Source: Actinopolymorpha rutila
GTDB taxonomy: Bacteria; Actinomycetota; Actinomycetes; Propionibacteriales; Actinopolymorphaceae
Reading direction: 5' to 3'
Length of the DNA stretch: 64,000 nucleotides
Assembly (NCBI RefSeq): GCF_013407855.1
Contig: NZ_JACBZH010000001.1
Span: 4,526,001-4,590,000, forward strand
The notes under the pieces were generated by a model that was not told the origin of the DNA, made no database searches, and worked only from the letters and a program-made list of their open reading frames with translations. The position numbers and the translations under genes are program-made. Numbering within the stretch: the first letter of the stretch is position 1; each line of letters opens with the position of its first letter. Of this stretch, positions 1 to 8,071 are shown piece after piece.

Positions 1-453
1 GTGGAGGGTGTCGCGGCCGATGTGGTCGAGGGCGCGGCCCGGCGTGGCGACCACGACGTCGACGCCGTTCGACAGCGACCGCAACTGGCGGCCGATCGGC
101 TGACCGCCGTAGATGGGCAGGACCCGGATGCCGATGCCCCGGCCGTACCGATGGAACGCCTCCGACACCTGTACCGCGAGCTCGCGCGTGGGGACCAGAA
201 CGAGCGCGGTCGGGTCCGGGCCGCGGTCACCTCCGGGCATCCGCTGCAGGATCGGCAGCGCGAACGCAGCCGTCTTGCCCGTGCCCGTCGCCGCCTGCCC
301 GAGCACGTCCCGCCCGGCCAGCATCGGTGGGATCGCCTCGAGCTGGATCGGCGTCGGCTCCTCGTAGCCCAGGCTGGACAGCTCGTGGAGGAGCTCCGGA
401 CGCAGACCGAGATCGTCGAAGCTGGTCGGGTTGTCGGATTCGTGCACGGCCAT
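1..453 (-). CDS. DEAD-box RNA helicase, N-terminal part (runs off left edge)
   Basis: ATP-dependent RNA helicase of the DEAD-box family, acting on structured RNA in the cytoplasm. The 151 codons present carry the Q motif (PTPIQ, about residues 34-38), Walker A (ATGTGKT, about 53-59), motif Ia (VPTRELA) and motif Ib (TPGR). The DEAD and SAT motifs and the C-terminal RecA lobe lie beyond base 1. The ATG at 451-453 is chosen because the Q motif starts at the normal distance from it; a GAGGAG sits about 12 bases upstream. A tRNA-like element lies 216 bases upstream on the same strand. The family is certain, but which member (DeaD, RhlE or CsdA type) cannot be told from this part. Confidence 0.9.
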   Translation of the reverse strand, partial: MAVHESDNPTSFDDLGLRPELLHELSSLGYEEPTPIQLEAIPPMLAGRDVLGQAATGTGKTAAFALPILQRMPGGDRGPDPTALVLVPTRELAVQVSEAFHRYGRGIGIRVLPIYGGQPIGRQLRSLSNGVDVVVATPGRALDHIGRDTLH

Positions 454-668
454 GGTCAGGTCAGGCTCCTCAGGGGTCCGGGCACGAGTGTCCCGGCGTC
501 GCGGCGACGTCAGGGTTCATGTTCCCCCGCCCGTCGTTGATTCGCGCGCACGACTGGCGCGGCGGGCCGGAAAGGCACACGCAGTCCCCACGACGAACAC
601 CCTGTGTCACCTACGGGGCGCGCACGGCCGGGCTCGTCCGGCCCGGTGGAACCCGCGGTTGCCGAGAG

Positions 669-742
669 ACCCTGGCCGCGGAGTCGAACCGCGTCAGGAC
701 GATCTTGCCGGATCGCCCGCTCTTCCGTTGAGCTAGCCAGGG
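669..742 (-). tRNA. tRNA-like element with enlarged anticodon loop
   Basis: Read on the minus strand, 742 to 669 folds as a near-canonical tRNA. It has a 7-bp acceptor stem (CCCTGGC/GCCAGGG), TA at positions 8-9, a 4-bp D stem (GCTC/GAGC) with a 7-nt loop, a 4-nt variable loop, and a 5-bp T stem (CGCGG/CCGCG) with a TTCGACT loop. The anticodon arm is abnormal: a 5-bp stem GGCGA/TCGTC closes a 10-nt loop, TCCGGCAAGA (8 nt if the inner T-A pair forms). No U33-anticodon frame can be assigned. No CCA is encoded and the discriminator is T. It may be a decayed tRNA, a non-translating tRNA mimic, or a leader structure for the helicase downstream. Confidence 0.55.
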
Positions 743-1239
743 GAGAAGATCACGTGGCAGTCCTCAACCAGGCGGGAGTTCCGTGACCGAGAAGGACGTT
801 CCCCTATGATCGACCCGGCATGATCCCGTTGTCCGGGGAATGATCGAAGTGCTGTCGCAGTCGCCTTTGGAGTCGTTGCCGACACCCCGGTGAACGTCCT
901 ACGATCGGGCTGCGCCTGGTTGCCGATCCGGCCGGCGCATTCGCCCGCGACGCACATCGCGCGCCGGGCCGCCCGACTCCCCGCCACGCCGGTCCTGGCG
1001 TACCGCGGATCCCGCCTCGGCGGACCTTCTCGCCCTCCTCCGTTCGCGTGCCCCTCTCCCGTGAACCTCTCCCGCGCATCTGCCCTGGCGCTCCTTTCTG
1101 CGCATCCCCGCTGGCGCGCCCCGTTCTGAGGCACCCGCTCTCGCGCGCACCTCTGCTCGCTCCCTCGTCCTCGTCCACTCCCTTCGTCCTTGTCCACTCC
1201 CCTCGTCCCTGTCCGCTCCTCTTCACTACGAGGTCTCCC
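743..1239. other. Non-coding stretch before the APH-like gene
   Basis: About 500 bases without a convincing gene. Both strands are open for long distances because of high GC content, but none of the readings resembles a protein family. The only structure I see is the pyrimidine-rich tandem repeat near its right end, listed separately. Confidence 0.4.
1164..1220 (+). repeat. Three 19-bp tandem repeats, pyrimidine-rich
   Basis: Three consecutive 19-bp units (1164-1182, 1183-1201, 1202-1220) follow the pattern YTCGTCCYYGTCCRCTCCY, with a few differences between units. The array ends 19 bases before the ATG of the APH-like gene, so it lies in its 5' untranslated or promoter region. Confidence 0.7.
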
Positions 1240-2082
1240 ATGACTGCCCCATCCGCGACGACCGTTCTCTCCTTTGTCGACGAAGTTCTCGGTCCGTGCA
1301 CGGTCGTACGCGAGCACAGTTGGCCGCACCGCGGTGCCGCGGTCTTCGAGGTGCGCGATGCGCAGGGCCGCCGGTGGTTCGCGAAACGACACCAACGTCA
1401 GGACCAGTACGAACGCGAACTCTCCGCGTACCGCCGATGGGTGCCCGCGCTGCGACCGAACGCTCCCGACCTGCGCGCGTACGACGACGAACGACGCACG
1501 TTGGTGCTGTCGGCGGTGCCGGGGAAGTCCGTGCCCGATCAGACTGCCGACCTGTACCACGCGGGCGGGGCGCTGCTGCGCCAGCTGCACGATGCCGAGG
1601 AGTTCGCGCCGGACCCGGACTACGCGGCCGCGAAGGCCGCCGAACTGGAGGGCTGGCTTGCGCGTTCCGACGGGCTCCTCGATGCCGGGGAGATGGCGTT
1701 CGTACGGACCGAAATCCGTTGGCTGGAACAGCTTCCGAGTCCGAGGACGGTGCCGTGCCATCGTGACTACGGTCCGCGCAACTGGCTTCTGGACGGCAGG
1801 AGTCTGTACGTCATCGACTTCGAGTGGGCTCGTCCCGACGCTTGGGTGACCGACCTCGCCAAGCTGTTCTTCGGGCCCTGGCAGAGCCGGCCCGACCTGC
1901 GCGAGGCGTTCCTGGACGGGTACGGGCGCAGGCTGACCGCGGACGACCTCGCCCACCTCGTCCACGGACACGCACTGACCGTGACCTGGCAGCTCATCTG
2001 GTCGACCCGGCACGACAACCTGAGCTTCGCCACGGGCATCCGCCAGGTCCTCCAGGGACTGATGCGCCGCGCCTACTCCTGA
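1240..2082 (+). CDS. Aminoglycoside phosphotransferase (APH) family kinase
   Basis: Protein of 280 residues with the choline/aminoglycoside kinase fold. The catalytic loop is HRDYGPRN (about residues 174-181) and the metal-binding motif is IDFEWA (about 192-197). An N-terminal FAKRH segment (about 48-52) supplies the nucleotide-binding lysine. The family transfers ATP phosphate to a small hydroxylated substrate; the substrate cannot be read from the sequence, so antibiotic resistance should not be assumed. ATG at 1240 is chosen because upstream in-frame sequence is low-complexity and falls into the tandem repeat. It converges on the HNH gene with a 41-bp gap. Confidence 0.85.
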   Translation: MTAPSATTVLSFVDEVLGPCTVVREHSWPHRGAAVFEVRDAQGRRWFAKRHQRQDQYERELSAYRRWVPALRPNAPDLRAYDDERRTLVLSAVPGKSVPDQTADLYHAGGALLRQLHDAEEFAPDPDYAAAKAAELEGWLARSDGLLDAGEMAFVRTEIRWLEQLPSPRTVPCHRDYGPRNWLLDGRSLYVIDFEWARPDAWVTDLAKLFFGPWQSRPDLREAFLDGYGRRLTADDLAHLVHGHALTVTWQLIWSTRHDNLSFATGIRQVLQGLMRRAYS

Positions 2083-2123
2083 CCGTGTGACGTCGGTGCG
2101 CCGTCGGAGGTCATCGATGCCGC

Positions 2124-3986
2124 TCACGGGCGGACGATCCGTTGTCGCACGTCCACCCACTCGGGCGGGATGTACTCGGGATGGCCGTGGTCACCCATCC
2201 GTACATGCCAGCCTCTGTGGTGGACGAACGTGTGGTGGGTCTTGCAGAGCAGTACTCCGTTGGCGAGATCGGTCGGTCCGAAGTCGTCCCAGGCCGTCAT
2301 GTGGTGGGCGACGCAGCGGCGTTCGGGTACCTGGCAGCCGGGGAAGTGACAGTGGGACCCGTCGCGGATCGCCAGTGCCCGTCGCTGCGCCTCGGTGAAG
2401 AACCGGTCGGCCATCCCGACGTCGAGGATCTCACCGTTGCCGCCGAGCACCACGGGGATGATGTTCGCGTCACACGCCATCCGGCGGATCGTGGCGACCG
2501 AGAGCGGCTCTCCTCGCAGGCCGAGGATCCGGGCCGACCCACCACCGCCACCCTTCTGGCAGCCGTCGTGGGGGTCGATGTGGTCGTGGGCAGCCTCCGG
2601 CCCCGCCGCCCCCTCCTCCGGTTCGGAGTCAGTGGCGGCGTCGTCTTCCGCCGCGAGGCCCCAGTCCTCGGGTTCGGCGTCTACCTCCGGATCTGTTTCA
2701 CCTGTTGGACCCGATCCGGTGGCGGAGTTCGGCTGTCGGTGTTGCCCGGGTTCCCGGGGTTCGGGTATCCGGTCCGCGACCCCACCCGGATCGGTGGTGT
2801 CGGGTGGTCGATTCTCCTCGACGGGTTGAGCATTCCGGCCACTCGTCCCACTACCGCCGTGAGCCTCGTCCGGGTCGGTGACACCGCCAGTGCCGGCTCC
2901 GCGCTCGGTGTCGTCGGTGCCTTTGCGGCGGGCGGGCTTCTTGGGCTTGGTGCCCGTGGCACCTGTGGTGTCGTTGTTGTTGCCAGTGTTCGTGTTCTGT
3001 TGTCGGGTCTTGCGCTGGGTCAGGCGTTTGGCGTCGGGGGTTTGGCAGGTGCAGGGCATGGGGCGGACGGGGTTGAGGTCGTCGATGGTGCCGAACCCGA
3101 GGCCGGTCAGTAGCTGGTCGACTCCAACGGTGACCGTGACGCAGTCGCGTCCGCGTCCTCTGTTGGGCGATGCCTGCTGCTGCGCCCACTGGGCGATGAG
3201 TTCGGCGAACGCGTCACCTCGGCGCTGGTCGAGGGGCCGTTCGTCGGGGTCAGGGCGGGAGTCGGAGGCGATCAGCGCCTCGATCAGCTTCCGAAGGGTC
3301 TCCATCTCCAGCACCGGCAGCTTGATCACCACGGTCTCCGACCCCGGAATACCGTTCGCCAGGTAACGCAGGGACCGTTTGCGTTCGGCGGCACGCTCGG
3401 CGTCGCCGAGCTCCTTGCCCAGGCGCCGTTCCCACTCTTCGGGTGCGAGCACCTGCAGCAACGCCCGGCCCAACACCCGGATGTCGTCGGGGTTACGCCG
3501 CTTCGACCAGGCGATCAGGTACTCCTCGGCCTTCACCCGTTGTTCAACACCGATCCAGGTAGGCAGGTCCTTGACCGCGAACGCGATCACCTGCGCGTGC
3601 TTGAACGACAGCTCACCCCGCGCCAGGGCGGCGGCGGTCAACGTCACCGTGCGGTCCAGATCCCTCGCCAGCGTCACCGTCGCGGAGGCCTCGGTCTTCG
3701 ACATCCGCTGCGCGGTACGCAACCACCCCGCCGTCGTCGCAGCACCCGTCGTCTTGCCCACATCACACGCCTCGGCCTGACGAACCCAGCCGAGCTTCAC
3801 CGCGTCGAAGCGGGCCGCCTCGACCCCCAGCTCCCCGAACAGCAACCCCCAATCGCCGGCCTCCACCGAGGTGGCGGGTGTTGAAAGCATCTCCGTCACC
3901 CCGGCACGCACCATCGCCAACGCAGCCCTCAACCGGCCAACGGCACCACTGCCGCTGCCGGGAAGGTCCTGCGTCATCGAATGCAT
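2124..3986 (-). CDS. DUF222 / HNH endonuclease domain protein
   Basis: 620 residues. The N-terminal 270 or so are the helical DUF222 region common in actinobacterial 13E12-type repeat proteins. The C-terminus (about 535-590) is an HNH nuclease with a CHFPGC zinc knuckle, the AHHMTAWDDFGPTDL segment, LLCKTHH and FVHHRGW. Between them, about residues 320-500, lies a long low-complexity linker rich in T, D, G, P and E with many basic clusters. It makes the protein longer than most relatives, which run about 400-500 residues. These genes are often multicopy and their cellular role is unknown; a DNA-cleaving activity is inferred from the domain only. The gene stands alone, convergent with the APH-like gene. 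Confidence 0.9.
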   Translation of the reverse strand: MHSMTQDLPGSGSGAVGRLRAALAMVRAGVTEMLSTPATSVEAGDWGLLFGELGVEAARFDAVKLGWVRQAEACDVGKTTGAATTAGWLRTAQRMSKTEASATVTLARDLDRTVTLTAAALARGELSFKHAQVIAFAVKDLPTWIGVEQRVKAEEYLIAWSKRRNPDDIRVLGRALLQVLAPEEWERRLGKELGDAERAAERKRSLRYLANGIPGSETVVIKLPVLEMETLRKLIEALIASDSRPDPDERPLDQRRGDAFAELIAQWAQQQASPNRGRGRDCVTVTVGVDQLLTGLGFGTIDDLNPVRPMPCTCQTPDAKRLTQRKTRQQNTNTGNNNDTTGATGTKPKKPARRKGTDDTERGAGTGGVTDPDEAHGGSGTSGRNAQPVEENRPPDTTDPGGVADRIPEPREPGQHRQPNSATGSGPTGETDPEVDAEPEDWGLAAEDDAATDSEPEEGAAGPEAAHDHIDPHDGCQKGGGGGSARILGLRGEPLSVATIRRMACDANIIPVVLGGNGEILDVGMADRFFTEAQRRALAIRDGSHCHFPGCQVPERRCVAHHMTAWDDFGPTDLANGVLLCKTHHTFVHHRGWHVRMGDHGHPEYIPPEWVDVRQRIVRP

Positions 3987-4193
3987 GTTCGAAGTCTAGA
4001 GGCGACGACCGACACGAAGATCGTTGTCCACAAGGAGACCCGAGACACAACCGATCCGCCACCTGTGGACAAAAACCGGGTCACGGAAGCAATGCCCGCC
4101 GGTGAACCGTTCGCCTCGAACCGGCTTGTGCGAAGCCCTGATTAGGTCGTCATATGGCGCCTACCCCAGGCCGAGCCTGAGATCGACGAGCCG

Positions 4194-4559
4194 GTGAGTT
4201 TCAGGCTGCACAAGTGGGACGGGTCACCGCACCGCCAGACGACGATGGTGTATCTGGGGACCGACGAGTACGGTCCCTGGCTCCCCATCCCGACCGGCGT
4301 CAGAGTACGGCGACCAGGTTGCACTGCCGTCGGCAGCCCGGCGCACGTCATGCTCGTACCGCACGACGGGTACTACCTCGCTCACTTCAACGCACCAACA
4401 AGCGAGAATGTCATCTACGCGGACATCACGACCTTGCCGGAGTTCGCTCACGACGGGAATGGCTGGGTCATCGCGGCGGCGGACATGGACCTCGACGTGG
4501 TACGCCACGCCGACGGCCGGGTCTGGATCGACCGCACCACGGTGGTCACAGATCTCTGA
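4194..4559 (+). CDS. DUF402 (FomD-like barrel) protein, probably truncated
   Basis: 121 residues from GTG 4194. The sequence HKWDGSPHR near the start, YLGTDEYGPWLPIP (about 20-33), YADITTLPEF (about 75-84) and DMDLDVVRHADGRVWID (about 96-112) are typical of DUF402, whose members are nucleotide-phosphate hydrolases or FomD-like proteins. The family usually continues with an acidic EDEF-like motif and a C-terminal helix; here the reading stops right after WID, and no neighbouring frame continues the domain. No good ribosome site precedes the GTG. It is best seen as a shortened, possibly inactive copy. Confidence 0.65.
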   Translation: MSFRLHKWDGSPHRQTTMVYLGTDEYGPWLPIPTGVRVRRPGCTAVGSPAHVMLVPHDGYYLAHFNAPTSENVIYADITTLPEFAHDGNGWVIAAADMDLDVVRHADGRVWIDRTTVVTDL

Positions 4560-4682
4560 GTTGCCAGCCGGAGGACTGCCCAGCCCGGCCGCTCCAGAAG
4601 CAAGCAGGTACGGAAAGCACCAAGGAGCGGACGACGATGCGTCGCCCCCTCCTCAGCGCCTGGCCGTCAGGATCCTGGTCGC

Positions 4683-4883
4683 TCAGTCCTCTTCGTCCGC
4701 GACGCTGATCGCACCGGACGGGCACAACTGCGTCGCTTCCCGTGCGACATCGGCCTCGGCAGCCTCGGGCTGGCGGAGCAGTACCACCAGCCCGTCCTCT
4801 TCGCTCTGGTCGAAGATGTCCGGCGCGGTCAGCACGCACATCCCCGCGCCACAGCAGATGTCCCGGTCAACGTTGATCCTCAT
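4683..4883 (-). CDS. [3Fe-4S]-type ferredoxin, P450 partner
   Basis: 66-residue ferredoxin. MRINVDRDICCGAGMC begins the protein; cluster ligands lie in the CCGAGMC segment and in CPSGAI near the C-terminus, with an alanine/glycine in the position that binds the fourth iron in 4Fe ferredoxins, as in actinobacterial P450 electron donors. The start at 4883 is supported by GGGAGG about 7 bases upstream. It lies 114 bases downstream of the P450 gene on the same strand, so it is almost certainly the electron carrier for that enzyme. No ferredoxin reductase is encoded nearby. Confidence 0.9.
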   Translation of the reverse strand: MRINVDRDICCGAGMCVLTAPDIFDQSEEDGLVVLLRQPEAAEADVAREATQLCPSGAISVADEED

Positions 4884-4997
4884 CCCGTCACCTCCCGTAC
4901 CGGGGAACTCCGTGCCGCACAACGTAGCGGCCGAACCTCGCCGCATGTCGAGCGGTCACAACGGCCACAGCGGCCACAGCGCCCACGACCACGCCGG

Positions 4998-6218
4998 CTA
5001 CCACGCCACCGGCAGACTGTGCACGCCGTAGATGGCCATATCGGTTCGCAGCTGCACGTCCTCCGGCTCCACCGCCAGCCGGAGATTCGGGAACCGCGAG
5101 AACAGCGCGTTGAACCCGGTCCGCATCTCGATCCGTGCCAGCTGCTGACCGAGGCACTGGTGGATGCCGTGCCCGAACGCCAGGTGCCCGGTCGCCGAAC
5201 GGCGCAGGTCGAGCTCTTCGGGGTCCTCGAAGCGTTCCGGGTCACGGTTGGCGGCCGGCAGCGACAAGGTGACGACCTCGCCGGCCCGCACCACTTCGCC
5301 GCCGAGTTCGACGTCCTCCAGCGCGGCGCGCGTGGGTCCGATGTGCACGATGGTGAGGTAGCGCAGCAACTCCTCGACGGCATTCTCCACCAGCAAGGGA
5401 TCCGCGCGCAGCGCCGCGAGCTGGTCGGGGTGGCGCAGCAACGCGAACGTACCCAGCCCCAGCATGTTGGCCGTGGTCTCGTGCCCGGCGATCAGCAACA
5501 GCACGGCGATGCCGGCGATCTCCTCGTCGTCGAGTGCTCCACCGGAGATGAGCGTGCTGATCAGGTCGTCGGCGGGTTCGGCCCGCTTGCGTACGACCAA
5601 CCCGTGGAGGTACTGCCGCAGCGAGACGAGCGCACCCATCGCCTCCTCGAAGGTGGACTCCAGGTGGAGCAGCACCCTGGTGTCGTGCTGGAACTTCTCC
5701 CGGTCGGTGTACGGAACGCCGAGCAGTTCGCAGATCACCAGCGACGGGATCGGCAGCGCGAACTCCGCGACCAGATCGGCCGGCGAGCCGTGGCGTTCCA
5801 TCGCGTCCAGGTGCTCGGCGGTGATGCGCGCGATCCTGTCCTCCAGCTCCCGCATCCGCCGCACGGTGAAGTGCGAGGTCAGTTGGCGCCGGTAGCGCGT
5901 GTGTTCGGGTGGGTCCATGCCGATGAAGAAGCCCGGCTCGGACGGCCCGGGATGCTCCTCCTCGAAGGCGATCCGGCGCGGCGCACGCTGCAACTCCCGA
6001 CGCCTGCTGAACCTCGGGTCGGCCAGCACTGCACGCGCGAGCGGATAGCTCGTCACCAACCAGCCAAGAGAGCCGTCGGGGTAGCGCAACCGGCTGATCG
6101 GGCGTTCCTCGCGTAACGCCGCGAGAACCGCGGGTGGGTCGAACGGGTCGGATCGTTCGATGGGGAGGCCGTCCACCGGTGGCATGGGCGCCACGGTGGT
6201 CGGCATGATCTTCGCCAT
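4998..6218 (-). CDS. Cytochrome P450
   Basis: 406-residue soluble bacterial P450 monooxygenase. I-helix motif AGHETT (residues 244-249) carries the acid-alcohol pair for oxygen activation. The K-helix EELLR follows at about 285, and the heme loop FGHGIHQCLG places the thiolate ligand at Cys355. It resembles the CYP105/CYP107-type enzymes of actinomycetes that hydroxylate secondary metabolites or xenobiotics; the substrate is unknown. The ATG at 6218 is supported by AAGGAG six bases upstream. Overlapping inverted repeats about 70-90 bases before the start suggest repressor control. It is followed by its ferredoxin gene. Confidence 0.95.
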   Translation of the reverse strand: MAKIMPTTVAPMPPVDGLPIERSDPFDPPAVLAALREERPISRLRYPDGSLGWLVTSYPLARAVLADPRFSRRRELQRAPRRIAFEEEHPGPSEPGFFIGMDPPEHTRYRRQLTSHFTVRRMRELEDRIARITAEHLDAMERHGSPADLVAEFALPIPSLVICELLGVPYTDREKFQHDTRVLLHLESTFEEAMGALVSLRQYLHGLVVRKRAEPADDLISTLISGGALDDEEIAGIAVLLLIAGHETTANMLGLGTFALLRHPDQLAALRADPLLVENAVEELLRYLTIVHIGPTRAALEDVELGGEVVRAGEVVTLSLPAANRDPERFEDPEELDLRRSATGHLAFGHGIHQCLGQQLARIEMRTGFNALFSRFPNLRLAVEPEDVQLRTDMAIYGVHSLPVAW

Positions 6219-6284
6219 CACGTGCTCCTTACGCTCTCGGTCTTCGTTCGGTGGTGCGCTCCTCTTCCAGCAAACACCCGCCAT

Positions 6285-6306
6285 GTTGAAATTACAACCG
6301 GTGTAA
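6285..6306. promoter_or_regulatory. Overlapping inverted repeats upstream of the P450 gene
   Basis: On the plus strand 6292-6306 reads TTACA-ACCGG-TGTAA, a perfect 5-bp inverted repeat, and the overlapping 6285-6298 reads GTTG-AAATTA-CAAC. Both lie in an AT-rich pocket 67-88 bases upstream of the P450 start and about 100 bases upstream of the divergent ligase. The layout fits an operator for a dimeric regulator (MerR, TetR or MarR type); no regulator gene is adjacent. Confidence 0.45.
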
Positions 6307-6408
6307 AACTTCTTTGGATGTACGCAGAACAGGAGCTGCGTGCGGCGGCGGAAACCTCGGCGCCGAAGGCGTTCGCGTCGCCCGGTGCTCCGGGGTAGAA
6401 CAGGACAC

Positions 6409-8010
6409 GTGCCCGACAAGTTGGACGCCTACCGCCGCAAGCGCAGCGCCGACCGCACCGCGGAGCCGGTGCCGGCCGAAGGCCCGCCGCCGCACGGCAA
6501 CGACGACACCTTCGTGATCCAGGAGCACCACGCCCGCCGCCTGCACTGGGACTTCCGTCTGGAACGCGACGGCGTTCTCGTCTCCTGGGCGCTGCCCAAG
6601 GGGCTGCCCGACGACCCGAAGAAGAACCACCTCGCGGTGCACACCGAGGACCACCCGCTGGAGTACGCCGACTTCGCCGGCGAGATCGCCAAGGGCGAGT
6701 ACGGCGGAGGGACGGTGGAGATCTGGGACCGGGGCACGTACGAGTGTGAGAAGTGGACCGACCGCGAGGTGAAGGTCGTCCTGCACGGCACCAACGGCGA
6801 CCGCTCCCAGGGCCGCTTCGTACTCATCGGGACCGGCGAGAACTGGCTCATCCACCGGATGGACTACTCCCCCGACGAAGCCGAGTCAGGCGAGCAGACC
6901 ACCGCCGCGAAGAAGTCCCCGAAGAAGGCCTCAGCGAAGAAGGCCTCGGCGAGCAAGTCGTCGGCGAAGAAGTCGTCGGCGAGCACCACGTCCACGTCCG
7001 GCAGGAAGTCCACCGCGACCAGCACGGCGGGTTCTGAGCCGCTGCCCGAACTCGTCCGCCCGATGCTGGCGACCCTGGGCGAGCTGCCACCAAGTCGCGA
7101 CGACGAGAAGTTCGGCTACGAGATGAAGTGGGACGGCCTGCGGGCGGTCGCCTACGCCGACGGCACGAAGGTACGCCTGAAGACCCGCAACGACCTCGAC
7201 GTCACCAGCACCTATCCCGAACTCGCGGACCTGCAGGAGTCCCTGGGATCGTTGCCGGCCGTGCTCGACGGGGAGATCGTCGCGTTCGACGAGAAGACGG
7301 GCCGGATCTCCTTCGCCGCCCTGCAACGGCGGATGCACGTACGCGACGCGGCACAGGTGCGCCGGTTGCGCGAGCGGTCGCCGGTGACGTACCTCATCTT
7401 CGACCTGCTCCACCTCGACGGCCGCAGCACGGTCGACCTGGCGTACGAGCAGCGCAGGGAACTCCTGGAGTCGCTGGAGCTACGCGGTCCGCACTGGGAC
7501 ACCCCGCCCTACGTCCGCGGTGGCGGCCAGGACCTGATGGCGGAGTCGAAGAAGCAAGCTCTGGAAGGCGTGCTGGCCAAGCGGCTGACCTCCCGCTACG
7601 AACCCGGCCGCCGGTCGCGGGACTGGATCAAGGTCAAGCACGCGCGCACACAGGAGGTCGTGGTGGGCGGCTGGCAGCCCGGAAAGGGCCGACGGGAGGG
7701 CACCATCGGGTCGCTGCTGCTGGGAGTTCCCGGTCCGGAGGGACTGGAGTACGTCGGCCAGGTCGGCACCGGCTTCACCGACGACATGCTGGCCGACCTC
7801 GCGGACCGCACCCGCCGGATCCAGCGCCGGACGTCGCCGTTCGCCGGGACGATGCCGGCGAAGGACAGCCGGGACGCGCACTGGGTCACGCCGAAGCTGG
7901 TGGGCGAGGTCCGCTTCGCGGAATGGACCCGCGACGGCCGGCTCCGGCACCCAGCCTGGCGTGGGCTGCGGCCGGACAAGGCGCCGGACGACGTCGTACG
8001 CGAGTCCTGA
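6409..8010 (+). CDS. LigD-like ATP-dependent DNA ligase with 3'-phosphoesterase domain
   Basis: 533 residues. The N-terminal 3'-phosphoesterase domain covers about residues 30-155 (EHHARRLHWDFRLE, LPKGLP, HTEDHP). A Lys/Ala/Ser-rich linker (about 160-205) resembles histone tails. The ligase core begins at RPMLA and has the adenylated lysine in EMKWDGLR (Lys240), followed by an OB-fold with GGWQPGKGRREG (about 420). The family seals double-strand breaks in bacterial end joining with Ku. The polymerase/primase domain of full LigD is absent and no Ku or PolD gene is in the window, so partners must be elsewhere. GTG 6409 is chosen because PDKLDAYRRKR is the usual N-terminus of this family and AGGA precedes it. 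Confidence 0.9.
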   Translation: MPDKLDAYRRKRSADRTAEPVPAEGPPPHGNDDTFVIQEHHARRLHWDFRLERDGVLVSWALPKGLPDDPKKNHLAVHTEDHPLEYADFAGEIAKGEYGGGTVEIWDRGTYECEKWTDREVKVVLHGTNGDRSQGRFVLIGTGENWLIHRMDYSPDEAESGEQTTAAKKSPKKASAKKASASKSSAKKSSASTTSTSGRKSTATSTAGSEPLPELVRPMLATLGELPPSRDDEKFGYEMKWDGLRAVAYADGTKVRLKTRNDLDVTSTYPELADLQESLGSLPAVLDGEIVAFDEKTGRISFAALQRRMHVRDAAQVRRLRERSPVTYLIFDLLHLDGRSTVDLAYEQRRELLESLELRGPHWDTPPYVRGGGQDLMAESKKQALEGVLAKRLTSRYEPGRRSRDWIKVKHARTQEVVVGGWQPGKGRREGTIGSLLLGVPGPEGLEYVGQVGTGFTDDMLADLADRTRRIQRRTSPFAGTMPAKDSRDAHWVTPKLVGEVRFAEWTRDGRLRHPAWRGLRPDKAPDDVVRES

Positions 8011-8020
8011 GCAACGCCCC

Positions 8021-8047
8021 GGCCTGTCAAGCGGTGCCTGACAGGCC
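8021..8047. terminator. Hairpin between convergent ligase and binding-protein genes
   Basis: Perfect 9-bp stem GGCCTGTCA/TGACAGGCC with a 9-nt loop, 10 bases after the ligase stop and 25 bases from the stop of the convergent solute-binding gene. There is no long T run, so it would be a bidirectional, T-poor actinobacterial-type terminator. Confidence 0.6.
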
Positions 8048-8071
8048 GGCCACGCGCCTCAGGAGTACGCG

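Noticed and set aside
733..2160. 475-codon minus-strand open frame across the APH-like gene
   Set aside because: It is antisense to a gene with clear kinase motifs, and its Arg/Gly/Glu-rich reading matches no family. Long open antisense frames are expected at this GC content.
4637..4708. Short plus-strand ORF with AAGGAG before ATG 4637
   Set aside because: Only 23 codons, spacing of 10 bases, and its end lies antisense to the ferredoxin gene; no support beyond the ribosome-like site.
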